DNA of 64,000 nt from Euptelea pleiosperma (Eukaryota > Streptophyta > Magnoliopsida > Ranunculales > Eupteleaceae): NCBI GenBank assembly GCA_035048495.1, contig CM068542.1, forward strand, positions 37,477,109 to 37,541,108, in the 5' to 3' direction. Made by a program: the position numbers and the translations under genes. The notes under the pieces are model-generated. The model ran no database searches. It saw only the letters and a list, made by a program, of their open reading frames with translations, and had not been told where the DNA came from. Positions within the stretch are counted from its first letter, which is position 1; every line of letters starts with the position of its first letter. This document shows positions 1 through 10,772 of the stretch, piece by piece.

Positions 1-33
1 TTTGAATTTCATTATTGACTCTTATAATAGAAA

Positions 34-80
34 ACACACACGCACACACACACACACACACACGCACGCGCGCACTCACA
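34..80. repeat. (CA)n microsatellite
   Basis: A run of CA dinucleotides with a few G and T interruptions, ending in a short poly-A. It is a simple repeat with no coding content. Bases 81-699 hold nothing I recognise beyond a short GA run near 437; they are the 3' flank of the minus-strand EF-hand gene. Confidence 0.85.
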
Positions 81-699
81 CAAAAAAAAAACCATATGAA
101 AATGTGATATAAGTCTTTATGGAAACTAAATGCCTGAGCTACCTCTCAAGCACTAGTTGTGTCTATACAAAGGATGAAACAAGTTTAGTTGCAGGGCATA
201 TATGAAATTAAGGTTCTTCTCATTCCAGATTTTGAGAAGTTAATGCTTCAACCAGGAAAAAAATGACACACTAACGCAAGTGTTCTTCACTATTTCATGC
301 AGCCACACATACAACTCATAAATATGGGATTATGTAGAGCGAAGGTGTATGCAGATGGCAGGCAACATAAGACGCACTCCACTGGTTGTTTGTGCTGGGG
401 CGGGTGATTCATTTACAGCAGAACTGATGTACAGATGAGAGAGAGAGAGAGATTAGTTGATAAAGCTGTATTTAATGGCCATGTAATGACGTTAAAGGGA
501 AGGCGGCATACTCGAAAATATACATGTATCATTGTTTATATAATTGCAAAAATCATTTATCATCATCCCTCCTGTGTTGCCTACTAACAAACTGGGTATA
601 ACAGAGAAAATGATCAAGAACACAAAAAGTAAACCTTTATTTAGCTCATAGAGAGTTGCATAACTGACTTACACCCGAGCTACTACTACACTGACATAT

Positions 700-1008
700 C
701 TAGTACACAATGATCTTCACACCCATGCACTGCTCTGCAAAGTCCATAAGATTACAGACCTCGCCATCGTCAATAAATCCGTCACGGTTGGAATCAGCAG
801 GGAGCACCCCACGTGTGTTCTTCCATGCCTTATACCACCCACTAACAGGACGAATGGCCTTTCGCAGCTCGTCTTTGCTTATACGTCCGTCCTTGTTGGT
901 GTCAAAATTCTTTAACCACTGCTTGAACTCATCAATGGTCATCTCACGCTTACCACTGTTGGGAATCCCGCGAGTATTGTGAGGTGCAGCTCTGTTCGTA
1001 ATAGCCAT
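700..1008 (-). CDS. EF-hand calcium-binding protein (calmodulin-like)
   Basis: A 102-residue intronless protein with two canonical EF-hand loops. Loop 1 (residues 36-47) has Asp, Asn, Asp, Arg, Ser and Glu at ligand positions 1, 3, 5, 7, 9 and 12. Loop 2 (residues 72-83) has Asp, Asn, Asp, Phe, Asp and Glu. Each loop has the invariant Gly at position 6 and Ile at position 8, so both should bind calcium. There is no signal peptide or membrane segment, so it is probably a soluble cytosolic or nuclear calcium sensor of the small plant CML type. The frame extends 20 codons upstream, but the ATG at 1008 gives the MAITN start, has GCC before it, and lies a sensible distance below a TATA box. Targets are unknown. 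It has no functional link to its neighbours. The EF-hand call is certain; the exact CML subgroup is not. Confidence 0.9.
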   Translation of the reverse strand: MAITNRAAPHNTRGIPNSGKREMTIDEFKQWLKNFDTNKDGRISKDELRKAIRPVSGWYKAWKNTRGVLPADSNRDGFIDDGEVCNLMDFAEQCMGVKIIVY

Positions 1009-1054
1009 GGTAGTAGTCTTCGCAGAACTGATCGATCGATCTCTCTCGCCCTTA

Positions 1055-1062
1055 ATATATAT
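1055..1062 (-). promoter_or_regulatory. TATA box of the EF-hand gene
   Basis: On the minus strand TATATATA lies about 47-54 bases upstream of the ATG at 1008. With initiation some 30 bases downstream, the 5' leader would be very short, about 15-25 nt. The spacing also favours the ATG at 1008 over the upstream ATG at 1068, which lies above the TATA box. Confidence 0.5.
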
Positions 1063-1605
1063 ACACACAAGCTTTCTCTTTCATTTTTGTTCCTTCTTAT
1101 CGAGTAGGAATCAACCACATAAAACTATAAAAGTGAACCCACATGCAGCACAAAGTAGAGAAGTACATGATAAATAAGGTTCCCCCCCCCCCTGGGTAGA
1201 CCCAAAGGGTGTCATACTATGCTCTAGCAACTGCAGTGGTCCAGCCCATGTGAGGACGTGCAGAGGTGGGACTAACCCCTTTCTAACACTGCACACAACC
1301 ACCACACTCCAGGTACGGATGACAGTCCTTGAAGGTGCAGCCGTCCGATATCGGCTTAGTCATGTGATCTGATCTTGAATCAGATGGTTGTAGGAGTTCA
1401 TACACTGATTTTTTGAAGTTATAGACAAACATTGGATACAACATCATCATTTAAAAAACATTGGATACCCCAGCTCCAAAACAATTGGATACAATTTGAC
1501 ATCAGTCCATGATTTAAAGCAATACCGCCTTTATATATATATATATATATATACACTACAAAGTACTCATAAGCTCTATATGTGGTGGACATGTTTTGTT
1601 TTAAA
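1063..1605. other. Non-coding interval
   Basis: No gene seen. It contains a C-homopolymer near 1183-1192 and a (TA)n run at about 1531-1553. Bases 1606 onward start the Helitron-like array. Confidence 0.6.
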
Positions 1606-3560
1606 CTAGTGGGTGGCCCGTGCCCACAGCACTCCTCAACATAGCGTTTGTCAAAATTGGGTGTGAGTGGCTAAGATCCACCTTTCAGTTGGGAGATAAG
1701 ATCTCGGCCCTTCTTTATGAAGCCTATAAGAGGGGAGACAACTTCCCTGTTTTGTTATATAGACTAGTAAATGGCCCGTGCCAACGGCACTCTCCGACAA
1801 AAGCGTTTGCAAAATTTGGGTGCCTTCGGCACTCAAATAGTATAATGGACTGCGGCGTTACCGTTTTTTTCCATTATAACGGCTGTTATAACGGATTGTA
1901 ACGCACAGAGGGAGAAATGGGAAAAGAACAGAAATAACAAAAAATATTGAAATTCAAAATTTGAATTTATTGAGGTCAAATGAGGCAGATTGAGTGGCAG
2001 AAATCTTACCGTCCACATTAGATCGATGGATTTGATCTCAACCACTCTTTATTTAACCATCCACATTACATGGATGAATAAGATAAGAGAATACAACTGA
2101 GTTGTCTTGTTATATGCGTGGGTGGCCCGTGCCCGCGGCACTTACCGACAAAGTGTTTGTCAAAATCGGGTGGGAGTTAATCTCAGCCATCAATATGAAG
2201 CATAGTGGATCTCAGCCACTCATTATTGAAGGCATATAAGATAAGAGGGGTATAAGAAAACCATTAAATTTTTGTTAAATTCTATTTTTTTTTTTTAATT
2301 TTAAATTTTCAAATTTTGATTTTCAGCATCACTTTTTTCCGTTAAAATCATTCAAATCCGTTAAAATCCATTTTTTTTATTTTTGCCCCTGGCCGTTTCA
2401 ATCCGTTTTAACGGTAATACCCCTCTCGAGGAATAAAAAGTGGGGCTTCTGAGCTTGACCCTTGGGCTATATGTAAATCCAACCCATTTCATTCCTTATA
2501 TGTAGGTAAACTAGTGGGTGCCCCGTGCCATCGGCACTCCTCGACAAAGAATTTGCCAAAATCAGGTGAGTGGCGGAGATCCACCGTCCATTTGGGGGAG
2601 GATTAGATCTCGGCCCTTCTTTGTCGATGCTTATAAGAGGAGGTATAAGTAGGGAGACAACCAATGTGTTTTGTTATATAGAATAGTAAATGGCCCATGC
2701 CCACGACACTCTCCGACAAAAACGTTTGCGAAAATTGGGTGCCTTCGGCACTCAAATGGTATAACGGCTGTTATAACGGATTGTAACGCACAGAGGGAGA
2801 AATGGAAAAATAACAGAAATAACAAAAACTAACGGTGATGAAATTTAAATTTTGAATAAATTGAGGTCAAATGAGGCGGATTGAGTAACTGAAATCTAAC
2901 CGTCCACATTAGATCGATAGATTTGATCTCAACCACTTTTTATCTAACAGTCCACATTAGATCGATGGATAAGATAAGAGAATACAACTGAGTTGTCTTG
3001 ATATATGCGTGTGTGGCCTGTGTCCGCGGCACTTTCCGACAAAGTGTTTGTCAAAATCGGGTGGGAGTTAATCTCAGCCACTCATTATTGAAGCCATATA
3101 AGATAAGAGGGGTATAAGAAAACTATTAAATTTCCATTAAATCTTTTTTTTTTTTAATTTTGAAATTTCAAATTTTAAATTTTGAATTTTAGCACCACTT
3201 TTTTTCGTTAAAATCATTAAAATCTATTTTTTCTATTTTTGCCCCTAGCCGTTTCAATCCGTTTTAAGGGTAACAACCCTCTCGAGGTATAAAAAGTGAG
3301 GCTCTTGAGCCTGACCCTTGGGCTATATGTAAATCCAACCCATTCTATTCCTTATATGTAGGTAAATAGTTGGTGACCTGTGCCCACGGCACTCATCTAC
3401 AAAGTGTTTGTCAAAATTGGGTGTGAGTGGCTGAGATCCACTGTCCATTTGGTGTGAAAAGATCTCGGCCGTCCTTTATGAAGCCGGATACAAAGGGGAG
3501 ACAACCGTCCTGTTTTATTATATAGATAGTAGGTGACCCGTGCCCACGGCACTCATCAAT
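1606..3560 (-). mobile_element. Tandem array of Helitron-like ends
   Basis: The motif GTGGGTGGCCCGTGCC followed by CGGCAC recurs, with variation, near 1609, 1767, 2120, 2514, 2688, 3011, 3366 and 3530. Read on the minus strand each is a short hairpin (GTGCC, loop, GGCAC) followed about 10-14 bases later by CTAG, the form of a Helitron 3' terminus. At 1763/1764 this CTAG is joined directly to TCTATATAAC on the minus strand, a Helitron-type 5' end starting TC. The spacing of ends is about 158, 353, 393, 174, 323, 355 and 164 bp, so a three-unit block (A-B-C) is present twice and begins a third time, at roughly 0.9-kb period. No replication initiator or helicase gene is visible, so the units are non-autonomous. 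Later units have degenerate junctions. The Helitron assignment rests on the termini alone. Confidence 0.5.
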
Positions 3561-3856
3561 CTTGATAATATGACAATTTTAACACTAAATTTATATATTT
3601 AAATTTGTATTTGTATATCTGTTCCGGCTCCTAATGGTTCAGTTCCAATATCAAACTACCCAGAACTGGAACTATTATTGTCGGTTCAATTCCGGTTCCG
3701 ATTCTTTTTTAGTCGGTTCTCAAAGATGTAGAATCAGAACCAGTATTTTTGGTTATTTCCAGGTAGAAATTGACACCCCTAGCTAGGAACAAGTGAATGT
3801 GGACGGCAAGTGCACAAACCACTGCTTGTAACTAGCTCGTGAAAGATACCATTAAT
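3561..3856. other. Degenerate repeat interval
   Basis: No gene. The middle part repeats GGTTC and GGAAC motifs (about 3620-3770) and ends with TTGACACCCCTAG, a terminus often seen on old hAT-type MITEs. No matching left end or target duplication was found. Confidence 0.4.
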
Positions 3857-4495
3857 CTTAGAGCATCTCCAACGCTGTGCTATCCCACCGTGCTATCCTA
3901 AAATTTGGCAGGGTGTGTCAAAAACAGGTGCTCCAACGCTGTGCTATCCTAATGCTAAAATACAACATATGCTTTATCCTGTGCTATATTTGACACATGA
4001 TATAAGCATACGCTATATTTTAGCATATGACAGCTTTATGGGTATTGACTCTATGGACCGTTCAAACCTTTGGATCTTGTTACCTAAATAATGCTCAAAA
4101 TCCTACAGTTAAAATCAACCTCAGATTGGCTGATCTGCAGTCCACGTGGCACATTTTTAGAGGATTCTGACCGTATGGATGTTTGGCCAATCCCTAGGTG
4201 GACCCACAAACCAAAATTCAGCCTGATTAGTGATTTCAAACCTATTGATCTTGAAATCCAAATAATGCAGATTACAAAAAAAGAATAAAGAAAAAAAGAA
4301 ATCCAAATAATGCTCAAATTCTCACCTTAAAATCAACCCATGAAAATGACTATAATCTAAAAATAGCATTGAGATATAGCATTGCACCATTGGAGCATGT
4401 TGGGCCAATTCAAGCAACATAATGGCACTGTAGCTGTCTCAAAATATAGAATTGAGATGGCCCTTTGGCATTTTAGCTTTCGAGATGCTCTAAGG
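3857..4495. mobile_element. MITE with GAGCATCTCCAA terminus, internally nested
   Basis: The left end reads TTAGAGCATCTCCAACGC and the right end GAGATGCTCTAA, giving inverted termini. The TTA at the left and TAA at the right hint at a PIF/Harbinger-type target but are not identical. Inside, about 4040-4360, lies an unrelated segment sharing the CCGTATGGATGTTTGGCC motif with other foldback elements in the first 16 kb, so another MITE probably inserted into this one. The frames open here are low-complexity shadows. Confidence 0.5.
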
Positions 4496-4903
4496 CCAGG
4501 TTTAAAAAATGGCCATTATAACGAAAATAACGGCCGTTATAACAGATTCGGACCTGCCCCGTTACGTTATGGACCGTTAAAATGCCCAGAAAATAACAGC
4601 CATTATAATGAAAAAAACGGCCATTATTTTCCGTTATTTTTCTGTTATAACGAAAATAACAACCGTTATTTTTTGGAAAATTTTGTAAAAAAAACGGCCG
4701 TTTTTTTTTGTTTTTTTTTTTTTCGTTATATTCCGTTATTTTCCATTTTTGAAATTTTAAATTCAAATTTTAAAATTGAATCTCAGCGCCATTTTTTCCG
4801 TTATTTTCCCGTTTTTGCCCCTGAGCGTATTTTTTCGTTATAACGGAAAAAATGGTAACACCCCCAGTCCATTATACCGTTGTAACGGTCCCCTTTAAAC
4901 CTT
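4496..4903. mobile_element. Mutator-like MITE, 9-bp TSD
   Basis: A 408-bp AT-rich element flanked by the perfect 9-bp direct repeat GCTCTAAGG (4487-4495 and 4904-4912), as expected for Mutator-like transposition. Its right end read inward is AAGGTTTAAAGGGGACC and its left end CCAGGTTTAAAAAATGG. The interior is built from repeated TTATAACGG-type motifs and has no transposase, so it is non-autonomous. It inserted at the end of the preceding MITE. Related sequence occurs at 27,696-27,975 and inside the array at 1.6-3.5 kb. Confidence 0.75.
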
Positions 4904-4912
4904 GCTCTAAGG

Positions 4913-5544
4913 TGCCATGTTGAGCAAAAAGTTGTGTTGTCACCATCAAATAACGTGGATGCCGCTGTCTGAAGAATACCTTGTGTGTCCTTGCACCCAA
5001 ACACCCCCTAACCCTACGTAGATTAATTTTATCATTTTCTAAGAATTGCACGTACTCAAAAGCAAATGGGTGGGCAGATCCCTCAGGCCGCACATACTTT
5101 TGTCCATTTTAACCCCATCAGTTGAGTGCAGATGGCTAGGACTCCCCTCCAAAAAGTAGGAGGTTCTGAGTTCAACACTCCTTGGGGCCACCCCTTGGAA
5201 AGAGTAGGGTAATAAGTGGCTCAGTCCACATTAACTCTCCCAGTACACTCGGGCACGGGTGGAAGGGGTGACTATCATGCCCTGGTGGATTAGTTGGGTG
5301 CTCTAAGAGGCCCGGATACCCATGATTTCAAAAAAAAAAAAATTACTCTCTTACGACGATATCTAACTCGATCTCCTACACTTGAGAGAATGCTGCGCAC
5401 AGCATGGTTCAAAGTCTTGGCCTAGCTCGTTCTGGATTGGAGCCCACTGATCTGATTCAAACCAGACTGATGCGGATAGGGATTAGAGGCCACCGATCCC
5501 GAAAATTCGAACCATGGCACACAACATTTCTTTTGACCCCACTA
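4913..5544. other. Non-coding interval
   Basis: No gene recognised. It includes a segment near 5400-5520 with GATCCCGA and GAACCATGGC motifs resembling MITE termini seen again near 8925, 10,500 and 33,800. Confidence 0.45.
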
Positions 5545-6041
5545 GGGCTGCAACTCGGGCGGGTTGGAGGTCAACCCTAGCCCAACCCAACCTTAAAGGC
5601 TGTCAACCCTAACCCAACCCAACCCAACCCAAGGTTGGGTTTAGGTTGGGTTAGTCGGGTTGGTTAGTTTCTTAATTTTTTTATTGGTTGAAAATATTAT
5701 TAAATTTTTTCATATTAAAATAATTTATTGGTCAATACGATAGCCGTTGCCCTAACCATTAAATAATAGCATAACTTCATTTCCATAGCTTGTGAAAAAA
5801 AATATGATATTTTCATAATAACGGAAAAGTTTATTAACTCAAATGCATGATAAAAGTCACTAAAAAAATAATAAAAAATAATCGTTTGAGAAAAACACGA
5901 TATTTCAACAAATCACATAAAATACCAAAATGTAGTTTTAATGACATTTTGTAATATCACACAAAGGTTGTAGTTACTAAGGACAAACATCGATGGGTTG
6001 CTGCATTTGCCAAAATGTAGTTTGAATATTTGTCGGTAAAA

Positions 6042-6077
<36 letters not shown>

Positions 6078-6252
6078 TTTATAAGTCGGGCTCGGGTTAG
6101 GCCAAGCCTCAACCCTAACCCAACCCGATTTGATCAGGCTACCAAAAATCCGGCCCAAGCCCAACCCAAATTCTAAAAGGGTTAACCCAAACCAACCCTA
6201 ATATCAGGTTCAACCCGTCAGGCTCGGGTTGAGCCCGCCCAAGTTGCAGCCC
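5545..6252. mobile_element. GGGCTGCAACTCG-type MITE, copy 1
   Basis: The inverted termini are GGGCTGCAACTCGGGC on the left and the complement of GCCCAAGTTGCAGCCC on the right. Next to each end is a stretch of degenerate CCCAACCC repeats. The 708-bp interior is AT-rich, includes a (TA)n run at about 6042-6074, and has no coding capacity. A second copy at 25,084-25,730 shares both termini and interior blocks such as TTTTTTATTGGTTGAAAA. I could not identify a clean target duplication here. Confidence 0.7.
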
Positions 6253-6689
6253 GAGACCCTAACCCCTTTCACTTTGTGACCCTATGCACCGAAAAACTAG
6301 AGTAATTGGTGATTTCTGGCCCTGTCGAGCATTTTTTGGAGTAATTTCTACCTGGGTAGTCACCTCCACCGGTCACCAACCAGGTTAACTTTAGTGTGTG
6401 GGCAAGCATTCCGGGGGCAGTGCCCAAAAGAATTTCCACGCGGTCCCAGGCCTCGGAGATCGAATTTGATCTTCTAATGATGGACCTCAAGGAAACTAGA
6501 GGACCATAACCATCCATGTGATCTTTTTCCCGTACTTCCTTATCTGTTTTTTCTGACCATCCAAAGGAAAGAAATACATTGGTTGGTCAGGATTAGGAAT
6601 TTAGGAGAGCTATTCTTCCTTCTCTTTTTGCTTGATGAGAAGAGTCAATCTTTTGGTCAAAACGTTCAACGGACACAAAACTGCCCTTT

Positions 6690-6890
6690 GGGCCCACTGA
6701 CCGAAAGGATGTTTAGTGTTTAGCCCACCCCTTGGTGATTGATAATCTCTAGCCATTAGATTTAGTTCTTTTTAAAACGTGATTCTAGCCGTTGGATTCA
6801 ACCATTTTATGGGTACTAAATCCAATGGCTACAAAACATCAAACAAGCTGATTTTTGGTATGAATGTCGGGGATAAACATCCATGATGAA
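6690..6890. mobile_element. Foldback MITE relic
   Basis: A left segment containing GATGTTTAG and a right segment containing AAACATCCATG pair around a central palindrome with CCATTAGAT and ATCCAATGG. It is a degraded relative of the clear element at 7484-7890. The stretch 6253-6689 shows no gene. Confidence 0.4.
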
Positions 6891-7483
6891 GTAAGTGGGA
6901 CCACATGGTGGCAGCGGTAAGTAACAAAAATGGCTACACCTAACGCATCTATCTTGTAACATCATTTTCCAAATCTTTTGAAGCCCAAAGAAGCAAAAAA
7001 AGAAGTAAAAAACAGAGAAACACAAGATTCAAAGCAACCCAGTTAAGAGAAAGTCTTACTCTCCTTGTGATTTTACTTGGGAAAACGAGCTACGAACACA
7101 ATTTGTATAAAATTAAAAAGTGATTTTGGTTCAAGGGTCAAGAGAGTTTTGGTAAGAAGATAGGAGACCAAAAGAGAGACAGCACCCTACCCCTAGACCA
7201 AGCCTTCCCCTGTCCCCACCATCAACACCGATACAGATATCTGAGAATCCTCCACTTGTCAAAAACCCATTTGTCTATACCCTTATGTGATCATTCACAT
7301 GATCACATATGTCTAGAGAGATGAGAACCCACCATCCTCCATGAACCACTGTCACATGCAACATTCCCTCTTTCATTTTTTAATGATCAAAATATATTAA
7401 TTAAAGACCTTAGTGGCATTTCAAGTTTTAAGACTCTTTTAGAAGATAGGGTTATTTTCGTAATTTAGCGCATACGAAAGTCC

Positions 7484-7890
7484 TACCAAAACTTGTGTCA
7501 CAGGATGTTGTGACGGAAGCCGGTCACAGTACTCAATACAAGCCACGTGGCAAACGATCAGAGGGCGCTGACCGTATGGATGTTTGGCCAGTCCCTCGGT
7601 GGACCTACAATCCAAAAATATGCCTGATTAGTGATTTAAAACCTCTGGATTTTTGCACCCAAATAACGCTCAATAATGCTCAAATTCCTACCGTTAAAAT
7701 AAACCCATGAAAATAACTTCAATCGAATCGGTTAGAAATCACTAATCAAGCTGATTGTTTGTGTACTGGTAAACAGAGGGACTGGCCAAACATCCATACG
7801 GTCAGCGACCTCTAATAGTATGCCACGTAGCTCGTATTGAGTGCTGTGACCGGCTTCCGTCACAACATCTTGTGACACAAGTTTTAGTCT
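7484..7890. mobile_element. Foldback MITE with 8-bp TSD (hAT-like)
   Basis: A 407-bp near-palindrome. The left arm (from about 7490) and right arm (to about 7885) are complementary for well over 100 bases; the outer parts read ACTTGTGTCACA and TGTGACACAAGT. The perfect 8-bp direct repeat GAAAGTCC flanks it (7476-7483 and 7891-7898), as is typical of hAT insertions. The arms carry CCGTATGGATGTTTGGCC. The reading frames on both strands simply mirror each other across the palindrome and are not genes. It is the best-preserved member of a family that recurs, degraded, between 4.0 and 15.5 kb. Confidence 0.8.
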
Positions 7891-8034
7891 GAAAGTCCCT
7901 AACCAGTAACTACCTTTCTTAGGAAGGGAAGAGCGGCCCTTCACGTGCCCACGTACACTCATCCAGCAAAGATTTGATCGATGTGTCGATGTGTGACCCT
8001 CTAAAATTGCTACGTAGCACACTTTCTGGGACCG

Positions 8035-8235
8035 GCTGACTGCGTGGATGTTTGGCCCAGCCTCTTTGTGGTTCTACACACGAAAAGTCATCTTGATTGA
8101 TGATTTCTATCCGTTGGATTTAGTACCCTAAGAAATGCTTGAATCCATGGCTAGAAGTACTCCTTTGAAAGTGCTAAAATCCAATGGCTAAAGATAACTA
8201 AGCAAGCTGATTTTTAGTGTGTATATCAGACACGC
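8035..8235. mobile_element. Foldback MITE relic
   Basis: It contains GTGGATGTTTGGCC, then TTGGATTTAG, a spacer, and ATCCAATGGCTA before AAGCAAGCTGATTTTTAG, the same layout as the family member at 7484-7890. No target duplication was found. Bases 8236-9249 show no gene; a small hairpin with CTGTTGGA and TCCAACAG lies near 9025-9085. Confidence 0.4.
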
Positions 8236-9249
8236 TACGTGACATGTTTAGAGGCACGCATCAAAAAAATTCTCTCTGATGAATGATTAGAAATTATTGG
8301 GTATCCATTTATTTCTAATTATTAATTAAGAGACATAAATTGTAGTGTCAAACGTTGTTGGACACAGTAGTGTCCAATACCAATTAAATTGTGCCATGTA
8401 TACGGAGACCTTTTTTTTTCTAAGCTTTTTGTAAGCGTATACGGAGACCTTGGCAACCGGTTCTTCTCTTTCCATTTTTCTTTGTTTTTAAGATTTTAAA
8501 AAAGGAAACAGGTTCCCTAGGTAGTCTGTATCGAAGGAAACCTCCTCACGTGGATCCCGTCGATCCGTCGACATCGCCAGCTCATTCACTGCAAATAACT
8601 TACAAGTCAAATGTCGGTCAATCAGTCCAATGCATGCTTTCCGTTGCTTTCCATCATAAAACCCATCCGTTCATCCAATCCATTCTTAATGATTCCCCCC
8701 ATAAATGGTAACTACCATTTTGTTCAAAACTCCCCCACACATCCGTGTACATCCATGACTACATGCATGAGCAAATGGAGCATGAACATGCATGCATGCA
8801 TAGATTATCTGGGTCGTCCATATAATTTGATAATATTGTGCCCATGCACTTCATTATCATACCACCATCGGATCGATGTTGATCAATCTTGATCTTTCGA
8901 CCCAATTCTTGTAGGGTTGCCACCGATCCCGATCTGGATCGCCCGATCCAGTTCGGGCGAGACTTCAAACCATGCCATAGCACGGTGTAAGTAATTTAAT
9001 ATCACCTCAGGTCTTCAACGACAGCTGTTGGATTAAAGATCAATGATATGTGTATGACATCATTATTCCCATATCCAACAGCCGGTAGCATGCAACGCGT
9101 TAAATACTGAAGCAAACGTGTTGCACATATGAAACGTGGTAAAAGACAAGAAAGCGTATATCTTTTAATACAAAGTGTCGTTTTCTAAGTAGTTTGGACC
9201 CCATTTCTGACCCCCTTTTTTGACCCCACCTTGGCGTACCCACATATAA

Positions 9250-9505
9250 GATGAATCAATGACCGATTTTTGGTGAGGATGATCTCTATGGTGAGGAGAT
9301 CATCCTCACAAAAATTCAAGTCATTCTGATATTCATAGACTGGTTTAGAAGCTGAAGCATTATGGACCATCGATTTTTACTGTGTAACTTTAAAACCACA
9401 TTAGATGGGGTTAGAAATTTCAGAATGGGCTGATTTTTTGTTGGGGCGATCTATATGGTGAGGTTATCATCCCCACCAAAAATCAGCCATCGATTCATCT
9501 TCTAC
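9250..9505. mobile_element. Foldback MITE
   Basis: The left segment GATGAATCAATGACCGAT and the complement of the right segment ATCAGCCATCGATTCATC match closely, followed by TTTTTGGTGAGGATGAT on the left arm and its counterpart on the right. The outer limits may extend to about 9175 and 9530, where GTCGTTTT occurs on both sides. No coding content. Confidence 0.55.
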
Positions 9506-9667
9506 ATGCCCGACCCATTGTCGTTTTACTGCATTGCTATGCAATGCTTGCTTGCATTTCTCAAGTTACACCCACATATCTTTGTTATTTGCTGGGCTAC
9601 ATGCATCTATACACCCACATACAGATGACGCACAGATGTAGTTATCATGCTTCAAAGTCTTGGGTAG

Positions 9668-10487
9668 TGTTTGGGAACGCTTCTGCAAAAGTGCTTCTCC
9701 AGCTTTTGGTGTTGAGGAGCGCTTCCTTAACGTAAATACATGTTTGGTTTGCAAAAGCGATTTAGCTTCTCGCATCTAAAAGAAGCTAAAAGCACTTTTT
9801 TGAGAAACACTCTTCTTAAAAAAGTGCTTCCTTACTTTTGCGGGAAGCTAATCACCGTGAAAACGGTTCTTACATTTTTACCTTTTTGTCTCCATTCGGT
9901 TTCACCCTTTTAGTTCTACGACACTTCAGTTGTTCGCCTTATCCACCCAACCTCCTGCATCACAGTTGCAAAACCTTCTCTTCCCACAAACCCAACCTCT
10001 CTTATCTAATTAGAAGTCAGAGATCGGTTCATGATGAAAGTTGCAATCAAGTCAAGAGGAGCGAGTACGAGCATTGGTGACGTTTTGTAGAACTATGGAG
10101 TTTGTTCTATTAAAGAGATATTAGTGAATGCTTTTAAAGTTGATGAAATTAGGTTAAGTTTTGAAGAATATTTAAAAGATTTAAATTCTTGTGTGTTTTT
10201 AATGTTGTTTCATTATTGTGATCCATAAGATGTAATTCAAAGTATAGTATTTACTTTAAGTGAGCCAAAAATATCAACTACTGTCTTATTTTGGATATAA
10301 GGATATTCTTGACATTTTGACAGAATCTAGAAGGTCACAATTGGTTTTGCCAAACTACAGTATCAGCTTCACAGTTCACACAGATCAACACTTCTACAGC
10401 ATAGTTTGCCAATGCTATTTTAGAAAGAATCGCTTCTCAACATCTGTTTCCATGGCTTCTATAGGAGTGCTTTTCTGGCATTCCCAA
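9668..10487. mobile_element. hAT-like non-autonomous element
   Basis: The left end reads GTGTTTGGGAACGCTTCTGC and the complement of the right end reads CATTTGGGAATGCCAGAA, each followed by an AAAAGTGCT-like block. The interior has repeated AAGTGCTT motifs and no conserved coding region. I found no convincing 8-bp target duplication, so the exact ends are approximate. Confidence 0.5.
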
Positions 10488-10684
10488 ATGGCGATCCCGT
10501 TCTTGATCCGAGCCCTCCGATCCCGAGATTTCAAACCATGGTATCAGAGTCCACTGATCCAGCCTCCGATCCCCCGAGATTTAGAACCATGGTAGATATT
10601 GAAATGCACTAAATGCCACATAACATAACATGACAAATCAGAGACATACATACGTACATAATGCACCAGCTCCACTCATCCACA

Positions 10685-10692
10685 TATAAATA
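10685..10692 (+). promoter_or_regulatory. TATA box of the 172-residue gene
   Basis: TATAAATA lies 81-88 bases upstream of the ATG at 10,773, giving room for a leader of about 50 nt. The start codon has a good plant context (CCCATGGC). Confidence 0.55.
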
Positions 10693-10772
10693 CAAACATC
10701 TACTTGTGAGATCTAATAGTGAAAGAGAGGGTAGAAGAGTTATTAGGGTTTTGTGTGCGTTTTTAGGTACCC

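Noticed and set aside
1009..1068. Extension of the EF-hand protein to the upstream ATG at 1068
   Set aside because: The extra 20 codons are not EF-hand family sequence and the upstream ATG lies above the likely TATA box.
1606..3560. Repeated GGCCCGTGCC motifs considered as a CRISPR-like or satellite array
   Set aside because: Plant nuclear context, unequal spacing and Helitron-type termini at the junctions; no short uniform repeat-spacer pattern.
4382..4843. A 153-codon frame rich in Asn and Phe
   Set aside because: It spans a MITE boundary and the TTATAACGG repeats of a bounded Mutator-like MITE; composition artefact.
7495..8022. Opposed reading frames sharing the same peptide (DVVTEAGHSTQY)
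   Set aside because: They are the two arms of a palindromic MITE read on opposite strands, not paralogous genes.
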